A stretch of DNA of 64,000 nt, from positions 11,501,764 through 11,565,763 of the forward strand of contig NC_080422.1 of assembly GCF_029873635.1 (NCBI RefSeq). Direction: 5' to 3'. The DNA comes from Malania oleifera. Its lineage: Eukaryota; Streptophyta; Magnoliopsida; Santalales; Ximeniaceae. A program made the position numbers and the translations under genes. Below are positions 47,430-60,683 of this stretch, in pieces. Every line of letters starts with the position of its first letter. The first letter of the stretch is position 1. The notes beneath the pieces were generated by a model that searched no databases, was not told where the DNA came from, and saw nothing but the letters and a program-made list of their open reading frames with translations.

Positions 47430-48268
47430 TGGTTGAGATATGGGTGCAGGAGATGGAGAAAATATTGACAGTGCTAGATTGCATTGAGAAACAGAAGGTT
47501 CTTTTCGCCACCTTCAAGCTAACATGAGAGGCTGAGCGATGGTGGCAAGCGGTGAAGTTGCTGGAAGAGCAGCGGGTAGTACCCACGGTGATGACCTGGG
47601 GATATTTCAAGGAGGTCTTCTATGATCGGTATTTCCTTGCCACCACTAGGAATGTGAAGGTGAAGGAATTTTTCAACTTGACTCAGAGGCACCTCACCGT
47701 CCACCAGTATGTTGCTAGGTTCATGGAGCTTTCTCACTTTGCTCCCTTCATGATCCCAAATGAATATCAGAAGGTGATTAGGTTTGAAAGAGGGCTGAAA
47801 CAAAGACTCCAAGAGCATGTGGCATGTTTTTAGATACAGGACTTCTCATAACTAGTGGATAAAGCCATCGTAGCAGAGTTGAGTCTGTAGAGAGGTACAA
47901 AGGTGTTAAAGCGGAGGAAGAGACCCATGTCTCCTAGTTCCCATGCCATGTCCAACAGGGTTCTGGGAGGGGAGATAGAGATACTGGGGGTCATAGGCTA
48001 GTTAGGGGTGATCAAGGCTATCAAGGTGACTCAACACCCTCTTACTGTGCGAGGTGTAATCGGAGGCATTGGGGAAAATGCCAAAGGAGAGGTCTTATAT
48101 GTTACCGGTGTGGAAAGTACGGCCACATGGTTTGAGATTTTTGTAAGCCATGGGACAATACACCCGCTCTTGATCAAAATCGAAGGAACAACCCAGTGCC
48201 ACGTGGTGGACCAGCACATGTCTACATACTTTCCTCGACTGAGGCGGACACTGCTAGAGGAGTAGGTA
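47430..48268 (+). pseudogene. Tekay-like gag remnant
   Basis: Translated pieces read EMEKILTVLDCIEKQKVLFA, then [48 protein letters not shown] and [14 protein letters not shown], the Retrotrans_gag signature of Tekay/Del elements. Near 48100-48140 the DNA encodes a degenerate CGKYGHM-type zinc knuckle in another frame. Stops occur near 47527, 47831 and 48000. After 48268 the sequence passes straight to a polypurine tract; protease, RT, RNase H and integrase are absent. This internal region is therefore a short deleted one between two LTRs. Confidence 0.85.
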
Positions 48269-49224
48269 ACGTATTATGTTTAAGATAAGCAAATAATTTT
48301 ATTTGATTTTAAATGATACAAATGTTTACATGTCAGAGTATATTGATTAACGAATTTCGAGGATGAAATTTTGTAAGGGGGGGGGAGAATGTAATAACCC
48401 AAACCCAAAAAATAAAAGAAAAATAAAATAAAAAGAAATAAAAGAAAAAGAAGAATAAATAAAGAGAAGGAAGAAAAATAAAAAAAGGGCAACACATTAG
48501 GGCCTCGTCGACGAGTGCTCTGTGCTCATCAATGAGGAGATACCGAGAGTAGGGAAATTTCAAACTTTGTAAGGATCTTCGACGAACCTGCTATTGTCGT
48601 CAACGAGTGTCTTTCTTTGACCCATCGACGAGTTTTAAGTTCTCGTCGACGAGTCCACGTGGCATTACAACTTATAAATAGGCCCTGGATCATTTATCCA
48701 TGCAAAAACACTCTCCTTTCACTTTCTTTTTCTAGGGCTACGACCCCTCTACCTTCTCTCTTCGAATTCAGCCTGGATTCAACCCGATTCGATGATCGGA
48801 AACCACCACGAGGTTCCTAGGGTGATTCTTTCCAAGTTAATCGGAGCAAAATCTTGATTTATAGTTCTTGTTCACCACCAGAAAATTAGGGTAAAGGAGT
48901 TATTTTAAGATTTATTAGCTATTTGAGTTGTTTGGGCCTAGGAAATGTTAAATGATAAATATTTTGGGGGTTGAAATGATTAACTTAGGATTCTTGGATT
49001 ACAAGGTTCCGTTTTCCATTCAGTTTAGGCAGAATTTTGAGGAATATGTAAGGGGAATAAAATTATATCAGGCTTTTTATTAAATTTGAATAAGTTATTT
49101 TCGAGTATAAGAACCGTACAATTATAGTATGATTTTCTAAACAGGTCGGGTAATTGAAAATATAGGTTTTGATTATAATTTATATTTTGGAAAAACCGTA
49201 TGGAATGAGAATAACCTTTCATAA

Positions 49225-49375
49225 TTAACGGGTTGTAAATACTATTTGGTTGTGAATACTGTTTGCTTGTGAATATTTTCTGGTTGAGAATACTGCCTAG
49301 CTGTGAATACTGCTTAGTGGTGAATACTGTTTGGTTGTGAATACTGTTTGGATGTGAATAATGTCTTGTTGTGTA
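49225..49375 (+). repeat. GAATACTGTTTGGTTGT minisatellite
   Basis: About eight imperfect tandem units of roughly 18 bp, each with GTGAATACTG, lie within the second Tekay-like LTR. Open frames across it are repeat artefacts. Confidence 0.88.
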
Positions 49376-49418
49376 CATAAATGTGCGTGTGAGGTTTGTT
49401 TGTGAAAACTTCATGTGA

Positions 49419-49765
49419 AATACGCAGTAGCCCTATGTGGGCCACGTACTGAGTAGTACGCAGTAGCTATATGAGCCACGTTCTAGATAGTACACAGTAG
49501 CCCTATGTGGACCACGTATTGGATAGTATGTAGTAGCCCTATGTGGGCCACTACGCAGTTACTTTATGTGGGCCACATACTAAATAGTACGCAGTAGCCC
49601 TATATGGGTCATGTACTGGGTAGTACGATGTAGCCCTATGTGGGCCATGTACTGGATAGTACGTAGTAGCCCTATGTGGATCAGGTACTGGTTTGTACGC
49701 AGTAGCCCTATGTGGGATACATACTGAGAGGTATGCAATTGTTCTGTATGGGCCTCGTACTGAGA
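49419..49765 (+). repeat. 36-bp minisatellite with hairpin-forming units
   Basis: About ten imperfect units of the form AGTACGCAGTAGCCCTATG then TGGGCCACGTACTGGGT. Within a unit AGTACG can pair with CGTACT and GCCC with GGGC. The copies differ by substitutions and two are shortened. It lies in the middle of the LTR, inside the possible intron. Confidence 0.9.
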
Positions 49766-50615
49766 TCAATGGAATGTACTATATCTAGAAGAGATGTGTT
49801 GTGATATATGCGTATACGTGGATCTCTGTGGTATGATTAATATTGGATGTGTGAAGTATACGTGTTGTATCCTGTGTGGATGTGTAGCTTGTATTGTATC
49901 CTGTGTGGATGAACTGTGGTGTATATGTTTGTAGACTTTGTGGGATGATTGATGTGAATGTGTGTGAATACATGTATATGAACTTAAATGCATAAATATT
50001 TATGGCAAAGTAAAATTCTACGTCCGAGGGCTTACCAAGTAAGATGAGTGCCCTGATCAGTATTAGTTGTAGCCACACCCAGATTAAAGGGTACGGTTAC
50101 AAAGGGTATTAGTGCAAAGGGGTGTTACATGTATGGGCGTGTAAACTCCCCAATCTTTGAGAACTTTCGCTATAAATATTGGTTGTGTATGTGTGATTAG
50201 AGACTCTGTGTGTGTATCCTTTCAGTTAATCTTGATTATTAAACAACTATAGTTTTTATACACTAGAACTTATTTGGTACACATTGTTATAGTTTATTTT
50301 TCTTTACTAAGTGGTGTCTCACCCCGATGAATTATTGACTTTTCAGGTCCTTCAGGTGATCGAGCTTAGCAAGCTTCAGGGTCGGGTTTAGTTTGGATGT
50401 AGATATTGGAACTTTTAAGTTGATGTCTTTATATTGTCCTGGTTATGTAATATAAAGTGAAGAGATACACTTTTGGGATGTATAGTATAGAACTTTTGTA
50501 TTATAATGGAGAATGTTTAATTATTTCCACTGCGTGTATGTTAGATATGGTATCAAAGATGTGTGAATGGTCTCATCACATCCCAGGCCCCACCTAGCGG
50601 GTTAGGGGCGTGACA

Positions 50616-50838
50616 TTTACAATATACACATTTATATATATAATAACCAAAAACTATCTTTTTCATATACTTAAATAATTCAGGAAAAATCATTTATCAA
50701 ATCCGTGCAATTTATTTAAATTCCAAAATATTCCCAAAAAAATCTGATTTAATCAAATACTACAATTTAGTCAGTTAAATTTGAAAATAACAATTATTAT
50801 AAAATCTCTAAGCTCACAAACACCAATTTAATTAACTC

Positions 50839-50882
<44 letters not shown>

Positions 50883-51399
50883 CCAAAATTCATTTTTCAT
50901 ATGCCAAAATATTTAGATAAACGTATATATAATTCTTGTAATCTCATATTACAATTTAATCAGTTGATTTTACAAAAATTCCTGACATAATTTATTCCCC
51001 TTACCTCACCCCAAGAGTGGTGCCTAGGAAGCCCAAACCTAAAATCTGCTCCAATGAACTTGCTAAGGATCGAAGCCGGGACCCTGTGGTGGTGTTCGAT
51101 CGTTAATTTAACTGAAGTTTAGGAAGAAATTGAAGAGAGAGAGTGGATTTACCTTATCCCAGAAGTGGTGCCTATGACGCGTTAATCACGAATCCACTCC
51201 AGTTAAAATGTTGCTAGCCAAGAATGGAACCCAATGGTATTTTTCGTTCTTCAATCGGCCAAGCATCGAGGAAGAAATTAAGGAGAGAGAGAGAGAGAGA
51301 GAGTTGAGAGCATGAGAGAGTTTTGGAAAGGTTGGGAAATCTTTCAATTAGAAAGATTAGGTTGAATCTTCCTAAGGAAGATTAATATCTATTATATTA

Positions 51400-51436
<37 letters not shown>

Positions 51437-51540
51437 CTTATTACAATAAGCTTTTATTACCATTATAATACTATTCACTTAATTTATTTATTCAATTAAT
51501 TTAATACAATAATAATAATAATTTTTTCCAGGTTACTACA
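50616..51540 (-). mobile_element. Gypsy LTR fragment, minus orientation
   Basis: The right border reads CCAGGTTACTACA, reversed TGTAGTAACCTGG, a Gypsy LTR start. The unit AGTGGTGCCTAGGAAG at about 51015, with GACCCTGTGGTGGTGTTCGATC, matches sequence in the LTR at 58472-60842. An (AAT)n tract at 50838-50881, a GA run at 51283-51302 and a TA run near 51407-51430 lie inside. The left part is missing, cut at the border of the preceding LTR. Confidence 0.7.
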
Positions 51541-52717
51541 ATTACCCCACTCACTTTAGTTTTTTCCCCAAAACCAAGTATAATAACCAAAATAATTGGT
51601 TAAATAAGGAAATTATATATAACATTCTCGTACCATATACTACAGTTTAATTGGTTCAAATTTAAAAAATAATTGGGATAATCTAATCCCCTTACCTATT
51701 CCTGAAAATTTTCCTACCACGTTCCCTGGAACGAATCCTAGCTTTTCTTTAAACTCACCAAGCAAAGGAAAACCGGCAAGTCGAGAGGAAGGAGAGAGGA
51801 TCAGAGAGCACGAGGGAGACCCGAGAAAGCTTTAGAGAGAGAGAACTCCAAAACCTGGGGGGGGGGGGAGAGAGAGAGAGAGAGAGAGAGAAATTATTTT
51901 TCTAAAAAAAATGAGCTTACACTTATTTATAGGTAAGATGGCCCAGAGGAAATTGTTGATGGTTTTCCTAAAACCGTCGACAGTTTGGCCACTTATTACC
52001 AAACCAAAATCTTCCTCAAAACCTTTGAGTAGTTGAAACCGTCGACGGTTTTCCTGAGATTGCTAAAACCGTCGACGATTTTCTTGAGTCCTGCAAAACC
52101 GTTGACGATTTGGTGCTGTACCAAACCATTTACTTTCTTTTCTTTTTCTTTCTCTTTTCTATTTTCCTTCATTTTTCTTTTCTTGGTTCAGGTTTGTCTT
52201 GGGATTTTGCAGGGGTTCTTTTGGGGATTTTTGGGAGTTATTTTGAGGATTTTTGAGGGGTTCTTCTTGGGTAATTTTTCTTGTTTTGTTCTAAATTTTG
52301 ATTTAAACAATTAGGTGTATGCTAAGGCAAACCAAAGACATCCCAGAATTACAAAATTCTTTTCTATAAAGCCCAATTTCAATTTTCCAAATGCCATTTT
52401 TTCAAAAGCAATGCCATTTAATCTAATCTAATCCTAAGTTTTGCTTAATCATTCAACAAGTCCTAATTTTTAAATACTTTATAAACTTCATCCCAATCAT
52501 AGTCAAATCAATCCTTTAGTTAAGATGAGAGAGAGAAAATTTGGGTACATACCTCTCAGGCTCTTGTTTGCTTCTGCCTGAATTCCTTTCTGCGGTCTTC
52601 ACACTTTCTTTTGATAATCTTCTTCTGCAAAAGTCCTTCCCAAGTTTCTATCGTTCAATCTTCTATGAGTAGCCACTATTTTGCTTTAATCTCTCCAACT
52701 CCTCTTGTCTTACTTCC
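51541..52717 (-). mobile_element. Another Gypsy-like LTR fragment with AACCGTCGACGGTT palindromes
   Basis: A TATA box (reversed CTATAAATAAG, about 51922-51932) has a GA run on its transcribed side (51870-51892) and, upstream in minus sense, AAACCGTCGACGGTTTT near 52036-52052 with partial copies at 51973-51987, 52066-52082 and 52098-52112. Borders could not be fixed. The right part from about 52320 is AT-rich with no gene and is interrupted at 52718. Confidence 0.55.
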
Positions 52718-54406
52718 TATTGACCTAATAAGGTTTAGAATCTTATTTTGATGATAAAAAATCAAAGGAACTTAACATGTTTGGTTAAGATAAGTTTCAA
52801 GGCTCAAAGACTTTCATAAAAGATCAAGCTCAAGTGTTAAAAGAAGATTAAATGACAATTATGCTTAGAGACATGGCTCATGATGAAGCTAAAGTAAATT
52901 GAAGGAAGAACTCAAGATAGACACAAAGAATGGAAGCCAATGCATGAAGACTTAGTGCTTAGAAAGTAATAGTTTATAAGAAATCTTATGTAAGTACTTC
53001 AAAATTTCAATATAATTGTTTGAAGCTCTTAGGAAAAGTTAAATGACTTAGAGACCTTATTTAAAAATCATGGAAAATGTTTTAAAGTCTTATTTATATC
53101 TTTTACAAGACCCAAGTAAATTTTTGAAATCAAAAAGTTAAAAAAAAAATAAAACACCTAAGTTGAAGGCAAGATAGGCAATTGAGGAAGTTTCCTCAAG
53201 CGACTGACATTTTTATGTGTTTTTAAGTATGTAGACAGAACTACCTCAAGCGACTAACCATTAAGGCTCAGGTGACTGACCCAGTACTAACTTTCAGAAT
53301 ACGTTGTAATTTCAAGGCACTGGCGACTGACCGTTTGGGATCAGACGACTGACTTTCATGCTTTTAAATTTTAAAACAGCGAGGGAAGTTTCCAAAATTG
53401 TTTGCTTGACTCCAAATCTTTGAGAAAACATGGGAAATAATTCAAGTAACTTGGGGAATATGTCTATACACTTTTAAAATCTATAAATACAAGTTAATTT
53501 CACAAATTACAAACACCAACAACAATCAACAATAATCAAGCTCATACGGATTACAAAGTTCAAATCTTTCTTGCTTAAATATTTTATGAAGTCTTGCTGT
53601 GTTTGTGCTGATATAACTCACGGTTTCTAATCGTTCTCTACTGAGATTTTCAAATCAAATCAGAACCCTGGTGATAATAATCTAAGCTTCACTCTTTTAT
53701 ATTGATTATTGATTGAAGTATATTGATTTTCTATTGTACTAATATGCTCTTGTAGAGAGAGTTCTACTTGTACACAAAATTCTTTCTTGTTTTGTTGTTG
53801 TTTGATGATTCAGGGTTGTTGAATCCTTAGCTAATGAGAAGGGGTATTCTTGTTAGCGAGGGATCTCCACCTGATACAGAGAGGTTGTAACTTATCCTAT
53901 AAAGAAGTTAGAAAGGAAAATCATCATAGCGGTTGCTTGGGGCAAGGATGTAGGCCGCTGGCCGAACCTTGTAAAAAATACGGTCTTCAGCTCTTCTCCC
54001 TCTTCTCTTTAATTTTTTGCAAACATATAACCTGCGTGTATGATTATTTAACACTTGTTAAATATTGAGAGTTGCTAAAGTTTCTTGCTTTGATCCATAT
54101 TTGAAATCAACATACTATATTGATTGATTAATTAAAAAAATCAGATTATCAAATTTTGAAGCTCACTAAATTACTAAATTTGTTTCATTTTTAAAACCAA
54201 GAAACACATTGGTTATCATTATTTGGTTGTTAAGTGGTTTGACAAATTTATAAGTAATCTTGAAAATTGATTTTACTACACTGCCAAAGTTAATCTTGCT
54301 CTATCAATTAAAGGAAAGTTTCAGGTCTTGTAAAATCAAATCTCTGAAATTATTTACTCTAATTGTTCATTGATTGAAATAAAATTCATATTTTGAATAT
54401 TCTAAG

Positions 54407-56110
54407 TATAACGACCCAAAGAATAATGATATTTAAATAATAAAAGAAAGGGAAATGGAAGTCGAAAACAGAAGGAGGCAGTCAACTTTGTCGACAAACG
54501 CAAAGCGTTCGTCGATGACATTGCATTTTGGAAAGGATAAATCCTAAGGAATTTTTCAGCTTCTCGTCGATGAAAACATGGGACTCGTCGACAAGGGTAT
54601 AATAGGAGCTCATCGACGAGGGTTGGAGTTTGTCGATGAACTTTCTACTGAACTCATCGACGAGGTGACATGGCTCGTCGACGAGGAAATACCGAGGGGA
54701 TGATTTTGGGGTTTCTGAATTTCGTTGACGAAGGGGAGAGTTCGTCGACGAATTTTCTCTGGGCCTCGTCAACGAGGTGACGTGGCTCGTCAACGAAGGC
54801 CATAGTTTAAATAGGCCCAAAATTCTTTTTTGGTCGAAATTTCTTGCGCAAAACTCCTTTCTCTCTTACCCTACGGTTTCTCCTCCTTCTCACTAAGATT
54901 TTGGGCTGGATTTCCGTCGATTCGACAATCTGAAGCCATCACGACACTCTTGGGAAGGTTCTGTGCAAGTCTGCAGGAGCGGATCATCGGTAGGGCTGAG
55001 TTGGAAACCATCCTAAATCCAGGGTAAGGCTTTCTACTCAGTATTTGGTTATTTGACAGTTGTAGGAATTGTTATTCGCGTAGAAATACTAAACTTTAGT
55101 TATGAGAAATTCCATTTTCAGGGTATTGAACGGGAAACCCTATGAGTGCAGGAGTGTTTGATTTAGGGGCTTTTCAGGATACAGGTAAGGGGATAAACAA
55201 AGCTAGTTCTTTTAAAAATATGTATATTATTATACAATTTGATTTCAGGAAATAAATATATTTATATATGATTTAAAATTGGGAAAATATTGTTGAAAAT
55301 GATGGTATGTTGAATATGTGAAAAACCTGTTAGTGTGACATGAGTAGAAATTGTTATGAAATACTGTTTTCTAGTAATGTGTTAATGATACGAATTTTTA
55401 TAATGGAAAACCGGCGTATGGGCTGAGATTTTGATATATTTTCTGGCGTACAGGCCGAGCTATGTGTATGATTTGCCAGCGTACGGGCCGAGCTATGGAT
55501 ATGTTTGTCGGCGTACGGGCCGAGCTATGGAAATGATTTGCCAGCGTATGGGTTGTGCTATGATTTGCCGACATCAGACCGAGATATGGTAAAATGTGAA
55601 ATACCGACGTATGGGCCGATGATTTTTCATGATATACGTAAATATGCAAAATGATATGATTGATCTGATAATTAATGATATGAGATATCCATGTATCATA
55701 GTTTCAGTATATGTTATATGATATCAGAACCTGATTGACTTGGTCTAGGCTAGCACTTGCACGGTACCGTTGCTATGTGTCCATGGTCATCATGATCATG
55801 ATATCTGTGTTAATGTCGCTGTACGGAGTGGTTTGAGATTGGATGGTCGATGTGGTTTTTAAGAAGTATGTGAGCGCCCCTAGTGTATGGACCAGGTCTG
55901 GCAGACCCATTAGACTTACAGACTGTACTCTTGACTTGGCAGTGATCGGCCAACCATTGTCAGGTCCCGCCTTCGGGCCACACAACCCAATCATGTGGGG
56001 GTAATACATGACAACAGCCAGCTAACCTACCAGGAATGTTTTTTGTATTATTATTATTATATGAGATGAAATATGTTTATGATAATGCGGTATGTTCTGC
56101 CATGTTTTGA

Positions 56111-56145
<35 letters not shown>

Positions 56146-56645
56146 TTCCTAGATTCGACAAAACAGTTACTGAATATGTTCTGTATGGTATATGTATAAC
56201 ATGGAATACTCATGTTGTCACACACTGGTATTAGTTTATTTCCCTTACTAAGAGGTGTCTCACCCCAAAATTTTATAACTTTTCAGGAGCCCTTGATAGG
56301 AGAGCGAGAAAAGCCCTGCTGATCTAGTGTCGTTTATCTGCTCTCTTTGAAGGGTAAGTTTTAGTAGGGACAGTTAGATTTTGTGGGAAATGTTCCTAGA
56401 TTTTGTTTTGGGATGAATGTACTGAAATACAGTGGATATAGTGACTCTGGTATTTATGGTAATGTGATGGATGTTTTCGTATTTATAATATTGTGATTGT
56501 ATGTTTTCTGCTGCTTAGGCTTCCGTTATGTGTTATGATGTATCCCTGGTACCCACGGGTCCAGGTGGATTATGATCTGTTGAGTTGAGTTTTGTAATTT
56601 TGTAATATGGAAAAAAAAATATGTGCAAATTAAACAGGTCATCAC
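54407..56645 (+). mobile_element. Tekay-like solo LTR nested in the SIRE-type LTR
   Basis: It runs from TATAACGACCCAAAG to AACAGGTCATCACA with exact target duplications CTAAG at 54402-54406 and 56646-56650. TCGTCGACGAGG-type repeats fill 54487-54795, then TTTAAATAGGCCC (54806), a donor-like CCAGG|GTAAGG at 55024, a minisatellite, the CCCGCCTTCGGG hairpin near 55968, and the conserved block with acceptor-like CTTTTCAG ending at 56286. Length is 2239 bp. Open frames in it are not genes. Confidence 0.92.
55408..55625 (+). repeat. GGCGTACGGGCCGAGCTATG minisatellite
   Basis: Seven imperfect units of about 30-35 bp around CGGCGTACGGGCCGAG. It occupies the same relative position (between the donor-like and acceptor-like sites) as the unrelated minisatellite at 49419-49765. 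Confidence 0.88.
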
Positions 56646-56855
56646 ACTAAGATTTTATTCAAACTGATCTTTGTTGACTTAACTTAAAAGGATTGTTGGC
56701 TATGCTTATAGGGTTGCAAATCAATATCATTGTGATTGTGTGATTGCTGAATATTAATTCGTTGGATTAATTCTTAAATCAATAAATTTGTAGAACAAAA
56801 GTTTTAAAGAAATTTTAATTAATCCAATTCACCTCCCTCTTGGGATTACACCCTA

Positions 56856-57862
56856 CTTCTCACTCCCTTTCTTCTTTTATCTCCTCTAGCAATTCCCAAT
56901 CTTACTTTTTGTATTTCTTTTTTCAATATAGGAAATCCTTCCACCTCCCATTTCTTTCTTTGAGAAGTCTTTATTAATAGGCAAGAGGGAATGACCAATA
57001 CATTTTATTAATCAATCAACTTTAAATCAATTTATAGTGATTAATATAATTTATTGGTTGATTCTTTATTTAATTTATTTACATTTATCAACCCATTACT
57101 AACTAAAATTCTCCCTTTTTATGTGTGCAGGTCCACCAGAATCTAGGACCCTTTGAAGTTTATTTTTTCTTCTTCTTTTTTTTTTTTTTATGTATTTATT
57201 ATTATTTTTTATTTTTTTAATTGAATTTATAAAAATTATTATTATTACAAGATGAATTAATATATGCATTCTTGAACCGAGTGGTGAGTATGAGCGGAAT
57301 GAGAGACCGTGCCTAGGAGAAGACCCTAGAGGGCACAAAAATTAGAGAAAGAATAATTTAAGAAATCTAAGCTTTAGCTATATAAAATCCCGAACAAAAT
57401 GGGGTGTCTACAACTCTTTACCATACCCTCACATGATCATATACATTTGTATTACACCATGACTCTAACATACTATACCGTACCCTTATATAATATACAG
57501 TTGTATTGTACCTTGACTTTGTACCATACGCTCATATATTATATAATTGTATTGCGCCATGGCTATAACATAGTGTACCGTATCCTCATATAACAATTGC
57601 ATTGTACCATAACTCTAATTTGTAACAACCTTCAAGTGTATATCCTCCGAATATGAGCCACGACTCAACATTAAATTTCATCATCTTTCCATTAAAAGTT
57701 CAGTTGTAGTTTCTTCTTCTTTAGTAATGGTCATGTCTATATATATCCTCCTTGATAATTGTGCTACCTTGGAACTGAAAATCATTTTAGCACCAAACTT
57801 CACCATTTATAACAGCTCATCTTTATTAATAGTTATAGAGGCATTATACAAATGTCAAATTA
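56856..57862. other. AT-rich region without recognisable gene
   Basis: It is probably the right-hand continuation of the DNA before 52718. It has T- and A-rich stretches (57175-57240) and an array-like CATACCCTCACATGATCATA / GTACCCTTATATAATATAC repeat at about 57420-57600 with a period near 60-65 bp. No protein or complete element was recognised. Confidence 0.45.
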
Positions 57863-58471
57863 TGTTGTTTATACAAAATTAAAATCAATTTACTATAAGA
57901 ATTATTGTGATATATGGCTCATATATTGAGTGGAATGCATGTACAATAATAAAACATAGAGGAAAATAACACCTGATGCTTGCAGGAGGAAACCATTGAC
58001 GGTTTGGCCCAATTTAGTGAAACAATCGATGGTTCTGAGTCTGTTTCTGCGACTGTTTGCTCTTAGTACTTAACCGTCAATAGTATGTCTGAAATCGTCG
58101 ATGATTTGGCTTGGTTTCTCAGTGCTGGTTTTTGAATTTTGAATTTTGGGATGCTGGATAGGTTAGGTTTCGGGGGGGAAATCTCCAAGAGGGTTATATA
58201 TACGTTGTATATGTTGTAACTCTGTAATGTTCATGTTTTTGAACACAAGATAGTGAAAAACACTACCAATTGCTCTTGTGGATGTACGTATTACTGAACC
58301 ACATAATTCCTTGTGTTATTGTTATTGTTTTTATTATAATCTACGTGATTGTTGTTTTGTATATTTCACTGTTGAGTGCTGCATTCTGAGATCATTTGTT
58401 TTTGTCGCACATTAATTTGCACAACAAATTGGTATCAAAGAATTGTTATAATGGCTTCTGCAACCTTTTTT
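57863..58471 (+). mobile_element. Copia LTR, primer site and gag start, truncated
   Basis: An LTR of about 564 bp runs from TGTTGTTTATAC to TTTGCACAACA (58426). TTGGTATCAAAG (58429-58440) is a near match to the tRNA-iMet primer site, and ATGGCTTCTGCAACC starts at 58451, the usual place for gag. The LTR has AACCGTCAATAG and GAAATCGTCGATGATTT repeats at 57988-58108, then a TATA box at 58195. The gag is cut after about seven codons by the next Gypsy LTR. The left border is less certain. Confidence 0.68.
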
Positions 58472-60331
58472 TGTAACGCCCTGATTTTTTTTTTAATCAA
58501 ATACCTCTAATACCATAATAAATATTAGGTCAACCAAGTCAACCCGGACCCAGGGTGGGGTACTAGGGGTACACCTGTCCACATTCATATATGGTCTACG
58601 CAGCGAAAAACATAGCACATCCTAGTTCTAGGAACAATACCAGAGTACTACATTCTCCCTAAAATATACAGGTCAACTCTCGAAAGTCATTAGACGCCCA
58701 AAGTCTATACAAACATATATCCAGTCCCAAAATAAAAACATACCCTGACTAATGGAAATCTACTCCTCTATCACGGAGCTTAGCCCGCTCGATGCCCTGA
58801 ATTTCCTAAAATGTTTAAGATCTATGGGGTGAGACACCTCTCAGTAAGTGGGAATAAATTATTATCAGTGTATGGAAATAAGTTCTAGTGTATCATATCA
58901 TGTTTATAAAAATATTAATTTAACTGAGGAATCATAGGAATCTGTGCTCATATCCACAAACATATATGTATATTTATAACCATATACTTTTCTTGAAAAT
59001 ATAATTATGCTCAATAAATGTTTCTGTATACAAAGTATCATATTTGTCAAAGTACAATCATATGAGTGTATCCCGTTTGTAATGAGGAGACCCATTCATA
59101 TCATCGTCATGTAATAACCCCACATAACTGGGTTGTGTGGCCCGAAGGCGGGACTTAAGCCATGTTGACCTACTAGGCTAAGTCAAAATACTTCATATGT
59201 AGTACGATTGCCCCACTGCAGCCTGGTCCAGACCAAGGGGCAGTCAACATCTCTTCAAAGGGCCAATCGAATTCCAATGCCTACACGCTCCCCAAGCTGT
59301 GTGATTGCACTAATTCAATCTCTAGCAATGATATCGCGCTCTCATATCATTAATCAATTGGGTTCTCATTTCCATCACTCATTTTACATAAAAATCTATT
59401 TTCCTAAAAGCTTTCATTTCTCATAAACATGCCCAAGCACATGAGTATCCATGTGTAACACATCTCGTCTGTAACTCATGGCACTTAAGCTCATGAGTAT
59501 CCATGTACATGCAACACATCTCGTCTATAACTCATGACTGTTCATTATATCTATCAACATAAAACTATCTTGACTATGTATATCACATATTATGATATCA
59601 TGTCTGATAAAAACATGTTTGTATAAATCTCATTTCAACATATTTGTCTCAAACATATCAGTATATTACTTATATCATCATATCTATTTATATTCCCACA
59701 TAAACCCCATTCCCTCATATAAAATATTCACAGATTTATTTTTAGTAATCAAAATTATATCTCATGCCACACAGATTTCCAATAATATTTAACCATATCA
59801 TAATTATCCAGTAAAACATTGGATATTTCCAAAACTACCATTTCAATCACACACACACACACACATACACACACACACACACACACACAGATATATATAT
59901 ATATACCTGATAAGTTAGAAAATTCAATATATTATTTTCATATCATACTTTAATTTAATCCTTTAATTTCCAGAAACTTCTGACATAATTTAATTCCCCT
60001 TACCTGCATAATGAGAGACCTGCTAAAATCCCTAATTCCACAGCCGCAGCGTTCGGAGATCAAACCCCTATAATCATTTTTCCCTAATTCAATCAACTTA
60101 ACCTCAGAATAATAATAATGTTAATATTTCCTAAACTCACACACTCCCAATAGGTAAGTAAACTTTAAAAATAATTAATGGATATAATTTCGTTATCCTC
60201 ACCTGAGCCTTGGAGTGGTGCCTAGGAAATCTAAATTAAAAATCTACTCCAATTAAAATGACTATAATCGAAGCTAGGATCCCATAGTGGTGTAGGATCA
60301 TTGAATTGGCTAAAGATTTAAGAATAATTGG

Positions 60332-60381
<50 letters not shown>

Positions 60382-60635
60382 CCTTATCCCAAGAGTAGTG
60401 CTTACGATGCTCCTATGACAAATCCACTTCGGTTAAAATGTTGGTGGCGGAGAATGGAACCTAAGGGTATTTTCCATTCTCCGATCAGAGCACGTTTGGC
60501 CGTGAAAATTGAAGAGAGAGAGAGAGAGGCGAGAGAGACGAAGACGTGAGAAGAGAGAGAGAGAGAGAGAGAGAGGGCGCGACACAAGAGGGTCGCTACC
60601 TCTGTTTGATTTAATTGTAATTCCTTCCTGATTCT

Positions 60636-60683
<48 letters not shown>

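Larger units (their letters stand above)
48375..50615 (+). repeat. Polypurine tract and second Tekay-like LTR
   Basis: The tract AAGGGGGGGGGAGAA (48375-48389) is followed by an LTR from TGTAATAACCCAAACCC (48390) to AGGGGCGTGACA (50615). CTCGTCGACGAG-type repeats lie at 48502-48660 and a TATA box TATAAATAGGCCC at 48673. A donor-like AGG|GTAAAG is at 48891 and the conserved block with acceptor-like CTTTTCAG ends at 50346. It is clearly diverged from the LTR at 44994, so the two are not sister LTRs of one insertion. Confidence 0.87.
52718..56855 (+). mobile_element. SIRE-type solo LTR, split by a nested Gypsy solo LTR
   Basis: It runs from TATTGACCTAATAAGG to TTGGGATTACACCCTA. The ends TA...TA look like TG...CA after two transitions. 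CTTCC (52713-52717) and CTTCT (56856-56860) are likely target duplications with one change. It contains CAAGCGACTGAC and CAGGTGACTGAC repeats at 53195-53360, a TATA box TATAAATA at 53482, and the conserved block AAGGATGTAGGCC...GGCCGAACC at 53931-53970. No internal domains occur. Confidence 0.75.

Noticed and set aside
49419..49765. Regularly repeated hairpin-like units that could suggest a CRISPR array
   Set aside because: Units are contiguous and diverged with no unique spacers, inside a plant LTR.
57420..57600. Repeated CATACCCTCATATA-like units suggesting a satellite
   Set aside because: Only about three poorly matching units can be seen; too weak to call a satellite array.
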